Shown here: positions 24,503 to 33,758 of the stretch, one piece after another | Numbering within the stretch: position 1 is the first letter of the stretch | Layout: each line of letters starts with the position of its first letter | Source of the DNA: an uncultured Aquimarina sp. | Lineage (GTDB): Bacteria; Bacteroidota; Bacteroidia; Flavobacteriales; Flavobacteriaceae | Assembly: GCA_947500545.1 (NCBI GenBank) | Contig: CANMSO010000007.1 | Coordinates: forward strand, 124,001 to 188,000 | Direction of reading: 5' to 3' | Length of the DNA: 64,000 nt | The notes under the pieces: generated by a model | The model's input: only the letters and a program-made list of their open reading frames with translations | Databases searched by the model: none | What the model was told of the DNA's origin: nothing | Position numbers and translations under genes: made by a program

Positions 24503-25930
24503 TTAAATTTCACTCGCAATTCTGCGAATCATACCTCCAAAAATGAAGTAATGAAAAGGGATCATCAGATACCAATACGCTCTTCCCCAGATACCTTTTG
24601 GTCTGAAGGTAGCCGTTTGATGCAATATATTGTTATCGTCAATATCAAACTCTAACCAAGCTTCTCCGGGAACTTTCATTTCGGCAAACAGTAGTAATCG
24701 CATGTTGTTTTTATCTGCTACCAATACTCTCCAAAAATCCAGAGCATCGCCAGACGATATTTCATCAGGATGTGTTCTTCCTCTTCGCAGACCTACTCCG
24801 CCAAAAAATTTATCAAAATAACCTCGTATTTTCCATAACCAATTGCCATAATACCAACCTGTTTCTCCACCAATGGCCCAGATGCGTTTTAGTGCACTTT
24901 CAGAGTTTGTTAGTCTAATTTTTTTTTGATCTGTGTAGCATCCTCTTTTAGGTACAGTTATATATTTCTGAATATTTTTTCTAAACCGACCACTAATCAT
25001 AGAATCCTTCCAGCTAGAGACCACTTGATTTTGTTCAATTTTTATAAATGCCAATTCCAATGCTTTAGTATACGTCATTGGTTGAATGTTTAGGATTTCC
25101 TGTAATTGTTTATCATTTGCGATAACAGGAATGCTCATGCTGTCTACCAGGTTTAATGCTAATTTGTATGATGTTGATGTAACAAAATATAACCAATATG
25201 AGGATAATCTTGGTGTCATTATGGGTAGTGTGAATATAAACAGTTTAATATTTCTAATTTTAGCATATTGATAAAGCATTTGTTTATAAGTCAAAACATC
25301 TGGCCCACTAATATCAAATGATTTGTTATAGCAGTTTGGATTCCCTAACACACCAGTCATAAAATTAAGAACATCTCTTATAGCAATTGGTTGGGTTTTG
25401 GTGTTTACCCATTTTGGAGTAATCATCACAGGAAGTTTTTCACATAGATCTCTTATGATTTCAAAAGAGGAGCTTCCAGAGCCAACAATTATTCCTGATC
25501 TCAGTACTGTTAGATTGTAATTACCTTTGTATAGTGTTTCTTCTACGTTTTTTCTGGACCATAAATGTTTAGATAAATTTTTCTCGTTTACAATACCACT
25601 TAAGTAGATTACTTGCTTGATATTGGTATTTTTTACATAAATATTGAAATTTTGAGCAGATATTTCTTCTTGCTTATCAAAGTCCTTTGTAGAAGAACTC
25701 ATAGAATGAATTAGATAGTATGCAGCGTCTATATTTTTAGGAAATTTTGATGGATCTGGTGTAGTTAAAAAATCTATTTCAATGACAGAGACTTTTTTTC
25801 TTGTTTGTTGATCGATCGAGAGTCGATTTTTATCTCGCACACAACATATAATATCATGACCAGATTCTAATAATAAGGGTAAAATTCGCATTCCAATGTA
25901 CCCATTAGTTCCAGTAAGAAGAATTCGCAT
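24503..25930 (-). CDS. SDR family NAD(P)-binding protein with DUF2867 domain
   Basis: This 475-residue protein joins an N-terminal atypical short-chain dehydrogenase domain (GTNGYIG at residues 7-13, the GxxGxxG dinucleotide site) with a C-terminal DUF2867 domain containing YYGNWLWKIRGYFDKFFGG, EISSGDALDFWRV and a GEAWLEFDI strand. The arrangement is the YbjT-like family common in Flavobacteria. Substrate is unknown. Downstream on the same strand lies the CpeT-like gene, 81 bases away; upstream is a small unknown gene. Confidence 0.88.
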   Translation of the reverse strand: MRILLTGTNGYIGMRILPLLLESGHDIICCVRDKNRLSIDQQTRKKVSVIEIDFLTTPDPSKFPKNIDAAYYLIHSMSSSTKDFDKQEEISAQNFNIYVKNTNIKQVIYLSGIVNEKNLSKHLWSRKNVEETLYKGNYNLTVLRSGIIVGSGSSSFEIIRDLCEKLPVMITPKWVNTKTQPIAIRDVLNFMTGVLGNPNCYNKSFDISGPDVLTYKQMLYQYAKIRNIKLFIFTLPIMTPRLSSYWLYFVTSTSYKLALNLVDSMSIPVIANDKQLQEILNIQPMTYTKALELAFIKIEQNQVVSSWKDSMISGRFRKNIQKYITVPKRGCYTDQKKIRLTNSESALKRIWAIGGETGWYYGNWLWKIRGYFDKFFGGVGLRRGRTHPDEISSGDALDFWRVLVADKNNMRLLLFAEMKVPGEAWLEFDIDDNNILHQTATFRPKGIWGRAYWYLMIPFHYFIFGGMIRRIASEI

Positions 25931-25990
25931 CTTTTTCTGTATAAGTTACAAATAAATTTGGCTATGATAACATTCTTGCGACCAGAAATT

Positions 25991-26422
25991 TTACAGATCT
26001 CCAATGCTTGTTGGTAGATGTTCTGCTTTAAATTTTAATATTTTTTTTATGTATTTGTGTATAGCGATATCATTCTTTGATGCCCTAAACTTTATAAAAT
26101 AATGATCCTTATATATCGAGTATTCTTCTGCTTTTCCTTTATAAAGATTCAACTTGTAAAAAGGGATGATGAGAAGATATGTTTCTAAGCGTACTTGAAA
26201 GCCTACCAAAATACCCTTGGGTCTTAATTCAATATTGCATGTTTTGATACTGTTGTCTAGAATTAATAAATTATGTATTTCCAAACTGCTACCGGTAATA
26301 TGAAGTTTCGGTGATCCAATTCCTCCAAGTTTTATTCGCTCTATTAGTGTAAAAGCAGAACCAACTTCCATATTTATTCTATGAATTAACTCAGGGTCCT
26401 TATATGAGTTATTAATCAACAT
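25991..26422 (-). CDS. Uncharacterised 143-residue protein
   Basis: I do not recognise a family. The protein has no signal peptide; a beta-rich middle part (LKIHITG-like strands, RPKGILVGFQVRLETYLLIIPFYKLN over residues 67-93) is followed by a basic helix near DIAIHKYIKKILKFKAEH. This resembles PH-like or cytosolic beta-barrel folds but that is a guess. It is divergent from argS and 60 bases upstream of the SDR gene on the same strand. Confidence 0.6.
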   Translation of the reverse strand: MLINNSYKDPELIHRINMEVGSAFTLIERIKLGGIGSPKLHITGSSLEIHNLLILDNSIKTCNIELRPKGILVGFQVRLETYLLIIPFYKLNLYKGKAEEYSIYKDHYFIKFRASKNDIAIHKYIKKILKFKAEHLPTSIGDL

Positions 26423-26520
26423 TCTTTTTAACTACAAGATAGCAAAATCAACTCAAAGAAATATTTATTCGGGTATATGAAATGATACTAAAACACATAG
26501 TATTGCAGTATATTTTCTAT

Positions 26521-26528
26521 TATCTTTG
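26521..26528 (+). promoter_or_regulatory. TAnnTTTG promoter box of argS
   Basis: TATCTTTG, followed by CAGC, lies 19 bases before the argS ATG. A TTG at 26503-26505 is 15 bases upstream, slightly short of the usual 17-23 spacing. Confidence 0.7.
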
Positions 26529-26547
26529 CAGCTTAATTTTTTAGAAG

Positions 26548-28326
26548 ATGAGTTTACAACAAATTATTTCAGAAGGGGCAAAAACTGCAGTACGCGAATT
26601 ATATAGCGCTAATCTGGAATCTGTTGAATTACAAGCAACTCGAAAAGAGTTTGAAGGCGATATTACCGTAGTTGTATTTCCAATGCTTCGCGTTGTGAAG
26701 GGAAATCCTGTGCAAATAGGAGAAGATATAGGTAAATACATAGTAGAGCATGTAAAAGAGATAAAGGATTATAATGTGGTAAAGGGATTTCTAAACCTTG
26801 TGATCTCTGATTCATACTACCTTGATTTTTTTGATACTATACGAGAAGATAAACAATATGGTTTTGCAAGTCCTTCAAAAGACAGTAAAGCTGTTATGGT
26901 AGAGTATTCTTCACCCAATACTAATAAGCCTTTACATTTAGGCCATGTAAGAAACAACCTTTTAGGATACGCTGTTGCCCAAGTTATTAAGGCAAGTGGA
27001 AAAAAGGTTATTAAAACACAAATTATTAATGATAGGGGAATACATATTTGTAAATCTATGCTTGCATGGGAAAAATATGGGAATAGAGAAACTCCTGAAT
27101 CTACTGGTCTCAAAGGAGATAAGCTTGTTGGGAATTATTATGTGAAGTTTGATAAGGTTTATAAAGAACAAATCGCGGAAGCAATTGCAAGTGGAAAACC
27201 TGAGGAAGATGCAAAGAAAGAAGCACCAATTTTAATTGAAGCCCAAGAAATGCTTCGTAAATGGGAGGCTGGAGATAAAGAAGTGGTAAAGCTTTGGGAA
27301 ATGATGAACGGATGGGTCTATGAAGGTTTTGATCAAACATATAAAACCCTAGGTGTAGATTTTGATAGCTATTATTATGAGAGTAATACCTACTTATTAG
27401 GTAAGGATAATATAGAAGAAGGCCTTGCAAAAGGTGTTTTCTTCAAAAAAGAAGATGGATCTGTTTGGTGTGATCTCACAGATGAAGGTCTTGATGAGAA
27501 ACTCGTACTACGAAGTGATGGAACTGCTGTATACATGACTCAGGATATTGGAACTGCCATACAACGTGTAAAGGATAATCCAAATGTTGGTGGGATGATA
27601 TATACTGTAGGAAATGAACAAGATTATCATTTTAAGGTGTTGTTCTTAATCCTAAAGAAATTGGGATACGATTGGGCTAAGAATTTGCACCATCTAAGTT
27701 ACGGAATGGTTGATTTGCCTAGCGGAAAAATGAAGAGTAGAGAAGGTACGGTTGTGGATGCTGATGATTTAATTGTCGAAATGGCAGAAACGGCAGGAAA
27801 TATCTCTAAAGACCTAGGTAAACTGGATGGCTACTCTGAAGAAGAAAAAGCAGAAGTGTATAAAACTATTGGTCTTGGCGCTCTAAAATATTTCATTCTT
27901 AAAGTAGATCCAAAAAAACGCATTCTTTTTGATCCAAAAGAGTCTGTAGATTTTCAAGGTAATACAGGGCCATTTATTCAATATACATATGCAAGAATTC
28001 AAGCTATTTTGCGTAAAGCGGATTTTGATTGGAGTAAACCTGCTGGCGATATAATCTTGCATGAAAAAGAAAGGGAGTTGATAAAACAGCTAGAGCTCTA
28101 TCCAGAGGTTATTCAAAGTGCTGCAAATGACCTTAGTCCTGCAATAATTGCTAATTATACGTATGATTTGGTTAAAAGCTATAATTCATTCTTTCAAAAC
28201 GTATCTATATTTGGGGCCAATACAAAGGAAGAAAAACAATTTAGAGTTCAACTCTCTGGTGCTGTAGGAAATGTAATCAAATCGGCATTTAGTCTTTTAG
28301 GAATAAGAGTTCCTGAAAGAATGTAA
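26548..28326 (+). CDS. argS: Arginyl-tRNA synthetase
   Basis: ArgRS charges tRNA-Arg. The 592-residue class I enzyme has the N-terminal Arg_tRNA_synt additional domain, the HIGH equivalent HLGH in SSPNTNKPLHLGHVRNN, the KMSKS-like KMKSREGTVVDADDL, and an anticodon-binding helical end closing with SAFSLLGIRVPERM. Length is typical for Bacteroidota. No terminator was recognised downstream. Confidence 0.97.
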   Translation: MSLQQIISEGAKTAVRELYSANLESVELQATRKEFEGDITVVVFPMLRVVKGNPVQIGEDIGKYIVEHVKEIKDYNVVKGFLNLVISDSYYLDFFDTIREDKQYGFASPSKDSKAVMVEYSSPNTNKPLHLGHVRNNLLGYAVAQVIKASGKKVIKTQIINDRGIHICKSMLAWEKYGNRETPESTGLKGDKLVGNYYVKFDKVYKEQIAEAIASGKPEEDAKKEAPILIEAQEMLRKWEAGDKEVVKLWEMMNGWVYEGFDQTYKTLGVDFDSYYYESNTYLLGKDNIEEGLAKGVFFKKEDGSVWCDLTDEGLDEKLVLRSDGTAVYMTQDIGTAIQRVKDNPNVGGMIYTVGNEQDYHFKVLFLILKKLGYDWAKNLHHLSYGMVDLPSGKMKSREGTVVDADDLIVEMAETAGNISKDLGKLDGYSEEEKAEVYKTIGLGALKYFILKVDPKKRILFDPKESVDFQGNTGPFIQYTYARIQAILRKADFDWSKPAGDIILHEKERELIKQLELYPEVIQSAANDLSPAIIANYTYDLVKSYNSFFQNVSIFGANTKEEKQFRVQLSGAVGNVIKSAFSLLGIRVPERM

Positions 28327-28338
28327 CAATTATTGAAA

Positions 28339-28372
28339 TTTGTTTATTATCTGCTGAAAATCAGTATTTTTG
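28339..28372 (+). promoter_or_regulatory. Two-part promoter of the GNAT gene
   Basis: TTTG at 28339-28342 and TATTTTTG at 28365-28372 are 22 bases apart and fit the Bacteroidota -33/-7 pair. The leader to the ATG at 28482 would be about 100 bases. Confidence 0.7.
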
Positions 28373-28481
28373 CGACCCAAAAGAGAAGAATAACGGTTTT
28401 TTTATTCATTTCGTCTGGAAAATGTAAGAAAAAAATAGACATTTACTTCAACATTAGTAATTGTTTTTTTATTTTGAGAGT

Positions 28482-28949
28482 ATGAAATATCAAATAACCA
28501 GAGCCACTAGTAGTGATTTATCACTTATGCAGCGTTTGTTTTATCAAACGGTTACCACCTATGGGGCTATGTTATTTACTAAATCTGAAATTAAAATTTA
28601 CTCTAGATTAGCGACCAATAAAATATACTGGAATAAAAAATTTGAAAAGGACTTTATTTACAATGCCAAACTAAATGGCGAAATTGTAGGTTCTTTCTCA
28701 ATGGATTCTAAAGGAAATATTGAGTATATTTTTGTTCATATGAACTACCATGGCCAAGGTATCGCAAGAGAACTTTATAAAACAATAGAGGAGGTGGCCA
28801 AGAAATCAAACATAAACACACTTACTACCCAAATAAACCCTCTTACGAGATCATTTTTTGAAAAAAATGGTTTTGAGATTGTAAAGAATGCCGTAAAAGT
28901 CGTTGGAGGAGAAGAAGTGCTAAGTTATAGTGGGGTAAAACAACTTTAA
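28482..28949 (+). CDS. GNAT family N-acetyltransferase
   Basis: The 155-residue protein shows the GNAT fold: an N-terminal strand-helix (YQITRATSSDLSLMQRLF), the acetyl-CoA motif A in IFVHMNYHGQGIARELYK, and the terminal FEKNGFEIVKN strand. ATG at 28482 was chosen over an upstream TTG at 28461, because the homologous fold starts at MKYQITRATSS. Acceptor substrate is unknown. Its TAA overlaps the stop codon of the convergent TonB receptor gene by 3 bases. Confidence 0.87.
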   Translation: MKYQITRATSSDLSLMQRLFYQTVTTYGAMLFTKSEIKIYSRLATNKIYWNKKFEKDFIYNAKLNGEIVGSFSMDSKGNIEYIFVHMNYHGQGIARELYKTIEEVAKKSNINTLTTQINPLTRSFFEKNGFEIVKNAVKVVGGEEVLSYSGVKQL

Positions 28950-31468
28950 AAATTGATACGAAAAACTGCATTTGGTGTTATCCCTAGGCCTAGTTGTCTA
29001 ATTTCCTCAACATTGTTTTCTGCATTTATTCTATAATAGTTATTTACTATATTTTTTTGCCCTAGAATATTCCATATTGAAATCCCAACCATACTATTAA
29101 CTTTTTTGGATAAGTTAAAATTATAAGTTGTTGAGGCATCCCACCTAAAATAATCCATTAATGTATCACTATTTGGATGTTGATAATTAATATTACCATT
29201 GGTATCAATTTCATTTCCAGAAACGGGCCTTGTTGTTGGCTTACCACTGTGCCAGTTTATACCACTAGAGAATTTAAAGCTTTCCAGGATGTATGTTAAG
29301 GCAAAATTAAGATTATGATTAATGTCTATATTATTAGGGAAGTTTCTTTCACTTAAGGTATTAAAAACATAATCGTTTTCTGCGAATGAATAACTCAACC
29401 ATGTGCTAAAATTTTTAAACCTTTTGTTTATTAAAAAATCAATTCCTTTAACTGTGTATTTGCCATGATCTTGCTCAAACTCCAATTGGTTCTGAAATCC
29501 TTGACTTTGTGTAATGATTCCATCCACGTTTTTATAGTAAACATCTGTACTAATTAACCAATTATTATGATTGTAACTCAACCCAAGAGAAGCTTGCTGA
29601 CTTTTTATGATTGGTATGTTTTCATCATTAGAAAGTATCCATTTTCTGTTCTCTATTCCTAAAAAATCATTCTGAGACTCGATTATTTGAGAAGTTACCT
29701 GACTTTTCAATTCGCCTAGTGCCTCTAAGGTAAAGTGATTGTTAAACCTATGATTAATACTTAAACGTGGTTCAATCAAATACTCATCAAACTTATCAAA
29801 ATGATTAAGGCGTATTCCAAAATTGAGATGTGTATTATTATCTTTTGATTTAAATTCAATTTCAGAAAAAAGGCTATTAGTGCGAATGACTTCTTTGGTG
29901 AAATTTCTAAAAGTTGGATTGTTTACATCTCTAAGATTAGAAACTCCTGTTTCATTAAATTGATACCCGGTTGTAAGGTTAATATTTGAGCTTAGTTTAA
30001 GCAAGTTGTTTAGTTTGAAACCATTTTCTAATACTTCATTTTCCTGCAATAAACGTTGATCATTTAGGATATCCGAGTTTGTAGCTTCCAAAGCATAGTT
30101 TGTTCCATATATTTGTAGTTCACTTCTAAAAAAATCATTCCATTTTCTCTGGTAAAATATACTTCCCGCACTATTATTTTGTTTTAAATTACTTTCTCTG
30201 GAAATGTTTTCTTCATTGATTATAGCATTTTCTTCAAAAGTTAAATCGTTTCTAATGATTAGGGCGTTTACTTTCAATAAATCCTTAGAACTTAATCTAT
30301 ATAACCACCTTAGACTCATATCATAAAAAGAAAATTCATCATCAGTATTAGATATGTTTTCCATGTTATTTACTAATTCCGAATCCTGAAAGGCTTTGTC
30401 AAAGAATTGATTATATATTGGGGTCTCTAATAGCTCACTTATCGATTTTCTTGCTGATAATTGTAGGGATGATTTTTTACCAATAGGAGTATCGATGTAA
30501 CCATCTGCACTTATCATATTTATTCCCAAACTTGCATCTAGGTTTGAATTAATTTCATCTGTAGTGCTCATGGCGATTACGCTTGAGACTCCGTCTCCAT
30601 AACTGGCACTCGAGCCATTTCTAATTAACTGTACATTCTTTGTTAGATAGGGGTTAAAAGCCGAGATAAGCCCAAAAAAATGACCAGATTGGTACATTTT
30701 TATGCCATCCCATAGAATTAGATTTTGATCATTAGTACCTCCTCGTACGTTAATATCTGAAACCGTTTCTTCTACACTTAGAATACCCGGTAAGGCTTGT
30801 ATGGTTTGTAATAAATCAGGTTCAATCAAACCCGGAAGTATTCCAAAATCTGTGTAATCAATAATGATAGACCCATCAGACTTTTTATTGACACCTTTTA
30901 CCAAGTAGTCATTAAGTACTACTTCACTTAAATATTGAACTTCTGGAGTTAAAATAATTGTAGTACAAGACGTATTATCAAAATCTTTAGCTGTAAGAAA
31001 TATAGTTTTATAGCCTATGAAGCTAATCTTAATAAGTTCTTCAGAATTTTCAATTATGAGTTTAAATTCTCCTTTATTGTTGCTAGTTGTAGATTTTTTT
31101 CTGGTACGTATTGTCGCATTTGCTATTACTGTATTATCAATCTTAGCTCTAAGTATTCCGCACACTTCCGTTTTGTTGGATTTAGGACGAATAACAATGT
31201 TCTTATCACCTAGAGAAATATATTCAAATGGAGTGTTCTGTTCTAAATATTCGATAGTCTCATTAAAATCAAAAGCGTTAGAAGGCTTTTGGAGTGAGAT
31301 TTCTTCTAGATCTTCATCTATAAAAGTAAAACTACAATCAAACTTTTTCTGGGTGTCACTTAATATTGAAATTAAGGATGAAGAATTCTTCTCAGACTGG
31401 GAGTAAGTCTGACAGCATATAAAAAAAAGAAGAGTAAGTATTATACCTGATACTTTGGTTTTGATCAC
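28946..31468 (-). CDS. TonB-dependent receptor with STN and carboxypeptidase-like domains
   Basis: This 840-residue outer-membrane receptor has a signal peptide, an STN (secretin/TonB short N-terminal) signalling domain around 30-92, a carboxypeptidase regulatory-like domain around 98-175, a plug domain with DINVRGGTNDQNLILWDG near 238-255, and a beta barrel ending in an aromatic/Phe terminus (NAVFRINF). STN receptors of the FecA type signal uptake to a FecR/FecI pair, and exactly these genes lie upstream. The start is GTG at 31468, within the FecR stop (GTGA overlap); it keeps the basic N-terminus of the signal peptide. No SusD-like partner is present, so the ligand may be a siderophore or small molecule, or surface protein, rather than a polysaccharide. 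Confidence in the class is high, in the ligand none. Confidence 0.93.
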   Translation of the reverse strand: MIKTKVSGIILTLLFFICCQTYSQSEKNSSSLISILSDTQKKFDCSFTFIDEDLEEISLQKPSNAFDFNETIEYLEQNTPFEYISLGDKNIVIRPKSNKTEVCGILRAKIDNTVIANATIRTRKKSTTSNNKGEFKLIIENSEELIKISFIGYKTIFLTAKDFDNTSCTTIILTPEVQYLSEVVLNDYLVKGVNKKSDGSIIIDYTDFGILPGLIEPDLLQTIQALPGILSVEETVSDINVRGGTNDQNLILWDGIKMYQSGHFFGLISAFNPYLTKNVQLIRNGSSASYGDGVSSVIAMSTTDEINSNLDASLGINMISADGYIDTPIGKKSSLQLSARKSISELLETPIYNQFFDKAFQDSELVNNMENISNTDDEFSFYDMSLRWLYRLSSKDLLKVNALIIRNDLTFEENAIINEENISRESNLKQNNSAGSIFYQRKWNDFFRSELQIYGTNYALEATNSDILNDQRLLQENEVLENGFKLNNLLKLSSNINLTTGYQFNETGVSNLRDVNNPTFRNFTKEVIRTNSLFSEIEFKSKDNNTHLNFGIRLNHFDKFDEYLIEPRLSINHRFNNHFTLEALGELKSQVTSQIIESQNDFLGIENRKWILSNDENIPIIKSQQASLGLSYNHNNWLISTDVYYKNVDGIITQSQGFQNQLEFEQDHGKYTVKGIDFLINKRFKNFSTWLSYSFAENDYVFNTLSERNFPNNIDINHNLNFALTYILESFKFSSGINWHSGKPTTRPVSGNEIDTNGNINYQHPNSDTLMDYFRWDASTTYNFNLSKKVNSMVGISIWNILGQKNIVNNYYRINAENNVEEIRQLGLGITPNAVFRINF

Positions 31469-32370
31469 TCTTTATACAGGGTTACGTTGTTGTTTTTAAT
31501 TTCATATTTCAAACGCATAGGTATAGTAATAGATTGTAATGCTGTTTGAATATCTGAATGTACAAAATTACCTGTAAAAAGTTTATTTTGATCTATATTT
31601 TTTGCAGAGATTGTTACATTATACTGTCTTTCAAACTCTTTGAGTATATAGATATAAGGAATGCTAGAAAATGTACTACGATTATCTGTCCAATTGGGCT
31701 TGATTAATGATGTATTGTCATTAATAACCTTGTTTTGTATTACTTTAAACACTTTTCCGGCAGGAAGATCTGTTATGTTTTCTTTGTAAGTAACTCTTAC
31801 GAGTCCTTCATAGCAAACAACTTCAAAGTAATTTTCTCGTTGTTTTATATTAAACTCTGTACCTAAGACACTAATAATCCCTGATGAAGTGATTACATCG
31901 AATTTTCTCCCTTTTGCAACATCAAAATAAGCTTCACCGTCGAGTTTGACTTCTCGATTATTTTCCCAATCCTTCTTTTTGTAATCAATAGAGGACAATG
32001 CATTAAGTCTAACGATAGTTTGATCTGGTAATTCAATAGATGTTTTTTGGCTAGCTATGGTATTTATACTTGTTATATCTGTGGTAAAGAAAGTGAAATA
32101 GGTTCCTATTCCTAAAACAAATATTGCTGCAATTCTAATTAAAATATTTAATGTAGACTTAGAACTTTTAGTGTTTTTGCGTTCCTCTAGTTTTACTTTT
32201 AAGTCGTTTAGGCCACTATCTGTGTCGTACTTTGGGGTGTCTATTCTTTTTGCCGTTTCAGAAATTTTAATGTAAGAATCATAGGCGTCTAAACTTTTAA
32301 ACGCCTCTGATTCTAATGTTGTTAGCTGTTCATTATCCAGCCACTTCTTTATGAGATCTTTCTTTTTCAT
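31465..32370 (-). CDS. FecR family anti-sigma factor
   Basis: The 301-residue protein has an N-terminal cytoplasmic part, one transmembrane segment around 75-95 (LNILIRIAAIFVLGIGTYFT), then a periplasmic FecR domain (VRLNALSSIDYKKKDW, GEAYFDVAKGRKFDVITSSG, VLGTEFNIKQR) and a C-terminal STN-like DUF4974 domain from about residue 235. It should hold the sigma factor at the membrane and receive the signal from the receptor STN domain. ATG at 32370 was chosen; a TTG at 32406 upstream gives an implausible basic-free extension. It lies 56 bases after the sigma gene and overlaps the receptor start. Confidence 0.92.
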   Translation of the reverse strand: MKKKDLIKKWLDNEQLTTLESEAFKSLDAYDSYIKISETAKRIDTPKYDTDSGLNDLKVKLEERKNTKSSKSTLNILIRIAAIFVLGIGTYFTFFTTDITSINTIASQKTSIELPDQTIVRLNALSSIDYKKKDWENNREVKLDGEAYFDVAKGRKFDVITSSGIISVLGTEFNIKQRENYFEVVCYEGLVRVTYKENITDLPAGKVFKVIQNKVINDNTSLIKPNWTDNRSTFSSIPYIYILKEFERQYNVTISAKNIDQNKLFTGNFVHSDIQTALQSITIPMRLKYEIKNNNVTLYKE

Positions 32371-32405
32371 AGCAAGATTTCTATGTATATAACAATCATC
32401 TGTCA

Positions 32406-32416
32406 AAAATTCCTAC
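32406..32416 (-). promoter_or_regulatory. Motif GTAGGAATTTT between sigma and anti-sigma genes
   Basis: On the minus strand GTAGGAATTTT is preceded by GGG and lies 36 bases before the fecR ATG. The same 11-mer occurs on the plus strand at 32984-32994, upstream of the divergent lipoprotein. Two exact copies within 600 bases flanking an ECF sigma gene suggest recognition by that sigma factor, as -35-like element. Confidence 0.4.
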
Positions 32417-32426
32417 CCCTTGACTT

Positions 32427-32942
32427 CTAAATTCCGTCAATTTCTTTTCTAAGCCTATCTAAGGCTCCGTAAATCCTTTTTTCTACAGCTTTTCTAGAGA
32501 TTCCAAGCAACTCGGCAATTTCTTTATGTTTCTTACCTTCAACTCTGTTAAGTAGGAACGCAACTCGTTGAGGTTCTGTGAGTTTTGCCATAGCATTTTG
32601 ATATTTCAAAAGATATTCTTTTTCTTCTAAAACAAACTCGGGGCTTTCATTAGTTCTATCAGAATACTCGTTTTGTCGAAATTTTAGCTTTACCTTGTTA
32701 TGTTTTAATTGGTTTAAAGTTAGGTTATTAGCAACTGTAAAAAGAAAACTTCTGGCTTTTTGAAGCGATATTTTCTTACAGTTATCCCATAGCTTGATAA
32801 ATGCTTCCTGGACTTTATCTTTTGGATCAACGCTTTCTCCGTATTTATAATAGATGAAATCGTGCAGTTCTTTAGAATGCCTAAGGAAAAGCTCTGAGAA
32901 TAACTTCTCTTCACAAATATTGTCAAATAGATTTTTTGGCAT
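32427..32942 (-). CDS. ECF-type RNA polymerase sigma-70 factor (FecI-like)
   Basis: The 171-residue protein has sigma region 2 (LHDFIYYKYGESVDPKDKVQ, then EAFIKLWDNCKKI) and region 4 (LTEPQRVAFLLNRVEGKKHK, then EIAELLGISRKAVEKRI), with no region 1 or 3, which is the ECF layout. It heads the minus-strand operon sigma, FecR, TonB receptor. The ATG at 32942 is 101 bases from the divergent lipoprotein ATG, so that short region contains both promoters. Confidence 0.93.
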   Translation of the reverse strand: MPKNLFDNICEEKLFSELFLRHSKELHDFIYYKYGESVDPKDKVQEAFIKLWDNCKKISLQKARSFLFTVANNLTLNQLKHNKVKLKFRQNEYSDRTNESPEFVLEEKEYLLKYQNAMAKLTEPQRVAFLLNRVEGKKHKEIAELLGISRKAVEKRIYGALDRLRKEIDGI

Positions 32943-32983
32943 TCTGCTTTTTTTGTTAAAATTAAAAAAAATAGCCTTTATGA

Positions 32984-32994
32984 GTAGGAATTTT
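32984..32994 (+). promoter_or_regulatory. Second copy of GTAGGAATTTT before the divergent lipoprotein
   Basis: GTAGGAATTTT on the plus strand, 49 bases before the ATG at 33044, followed by GCTCCGTATATTG. It duplicates exactly the 11-mer on the minus strand ahead of fecR. An ECF-dependent promoter for the lipoprotein gene is the simplest reading, but the distance to a -10-like TATATT differs between the copies. Confidence 0.4.
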
Positions 32995-33043
32995 GCTCCG
33001 TATATTGTTTTAAATTAAATTAGTATAGGAAAATTACTAAAAA

Positions 33044-33706
33044 ATGGAGAAGAAAATTTTGTATTTGCTTGCGGTGGGAATGATCTTATTTGTATCCTGT
33101 CAAGAAGAAGAAGAGGTAGTTATCGATCCAACCATTGATAATACGATTCTCAGGGGTTCTCAGTTAGAGAGTCTAATGAAAAAGGTTGTTATACATGATG
33201 GCTCTTTTGATGATGTTGTTGATGGGGGGAATTGTTTTAGTATTAATTTACCTTATACCATTCTTCAGAATGGAGAAGAACATCTTATAAATGAACTTTC
33301 TGATTATCAAGGACTATTTGATACCGATATAATTGAAATTCAATTTCCTATTACCATAACCTTATTTGATCATTCCGAAGAAATAGTAAATACAACATCA
33401 AACTTGGTTGATTTTGCTAATATGTGCCAGGTAAATGATGATGACATAGAATGTGTTGATTTTCTATACCCAATACGCTTATCAACATTTGATAGCAGGT
33501 CAAACACTTTTAGCTCTTTAGACATTGGACATGACTCGGGGATGTTCGAATTTATGTCTAACGTAGACGAAAATACTTCTGTAAGTATCAATTATCCTAT
33601 CAATTTGCAATTGCATAATGGGCAAAAGGTGGGAGCCCAGCATAACAGTGATTTGCTAAAAATAATTTTGGATGTTGTTTCTGTTTGTGATGAAAATGAT
33701 AATTGA
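33044..33706 (+). CDS. Acidic surface lipoprotein with four YPI-type repeats
   Basis: This 220-residue protein has a lipoprotein signal with lipobox LFVSC (Cys19) followed by QEEEE, an acidic run typical of lipoproteins exported to the cell surface in Bacteroidota. I recognise no named domain. The mature part has four related units beginning near residues 64, 97, 137 and 179: CFSINLPYTI, IEIQFPITITL, VDFLYPIRLS and VSINYPINLQL, each followed by a polar turn and a helix-like stretch. Cysteines at 64, 128, 137 and 215 could form disulfides. It is divergent from the FecI-FecR-receptor operon and is probably a partner or target of it. Confidence 0.75.
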   Translation: MEKKILYLLAVGMILFVSCQEEEEVVIDPTIDNTILRGSQLESLMKKVVIHDGSFDDVVDGGNCFSINLPYTILQNGEEHLINELSDYQGLFDTDIIEIQFPITITLFDHSEEIVNTTSNLVDFANMCQVNDDDIECVDFLYPIRLSTFDSRSNTFSSLDIGHDSGMFEFMSNVDENTSVSINYPINLQLHNGQKVGAQHNSDLLKIILDVVSVCDENDN

Positions 33707-33732
33707 GTAATAATAAAACTATATATTTGATG

Positions 33733-33758
33733 AGTCGTCTATAAAGGCGGCTTTTTTT
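33733..33758 (+). terminator. Probable terminator after the lipoprotein gene
   Basis: AGTCGTC (33733-33739) pairs with GGCGGCT (33746-33752) using three G-T wobbles, followed by T to 33758. The stem is weak, so read-through into the FAS1 gene is possible. Confidence 0.6.
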
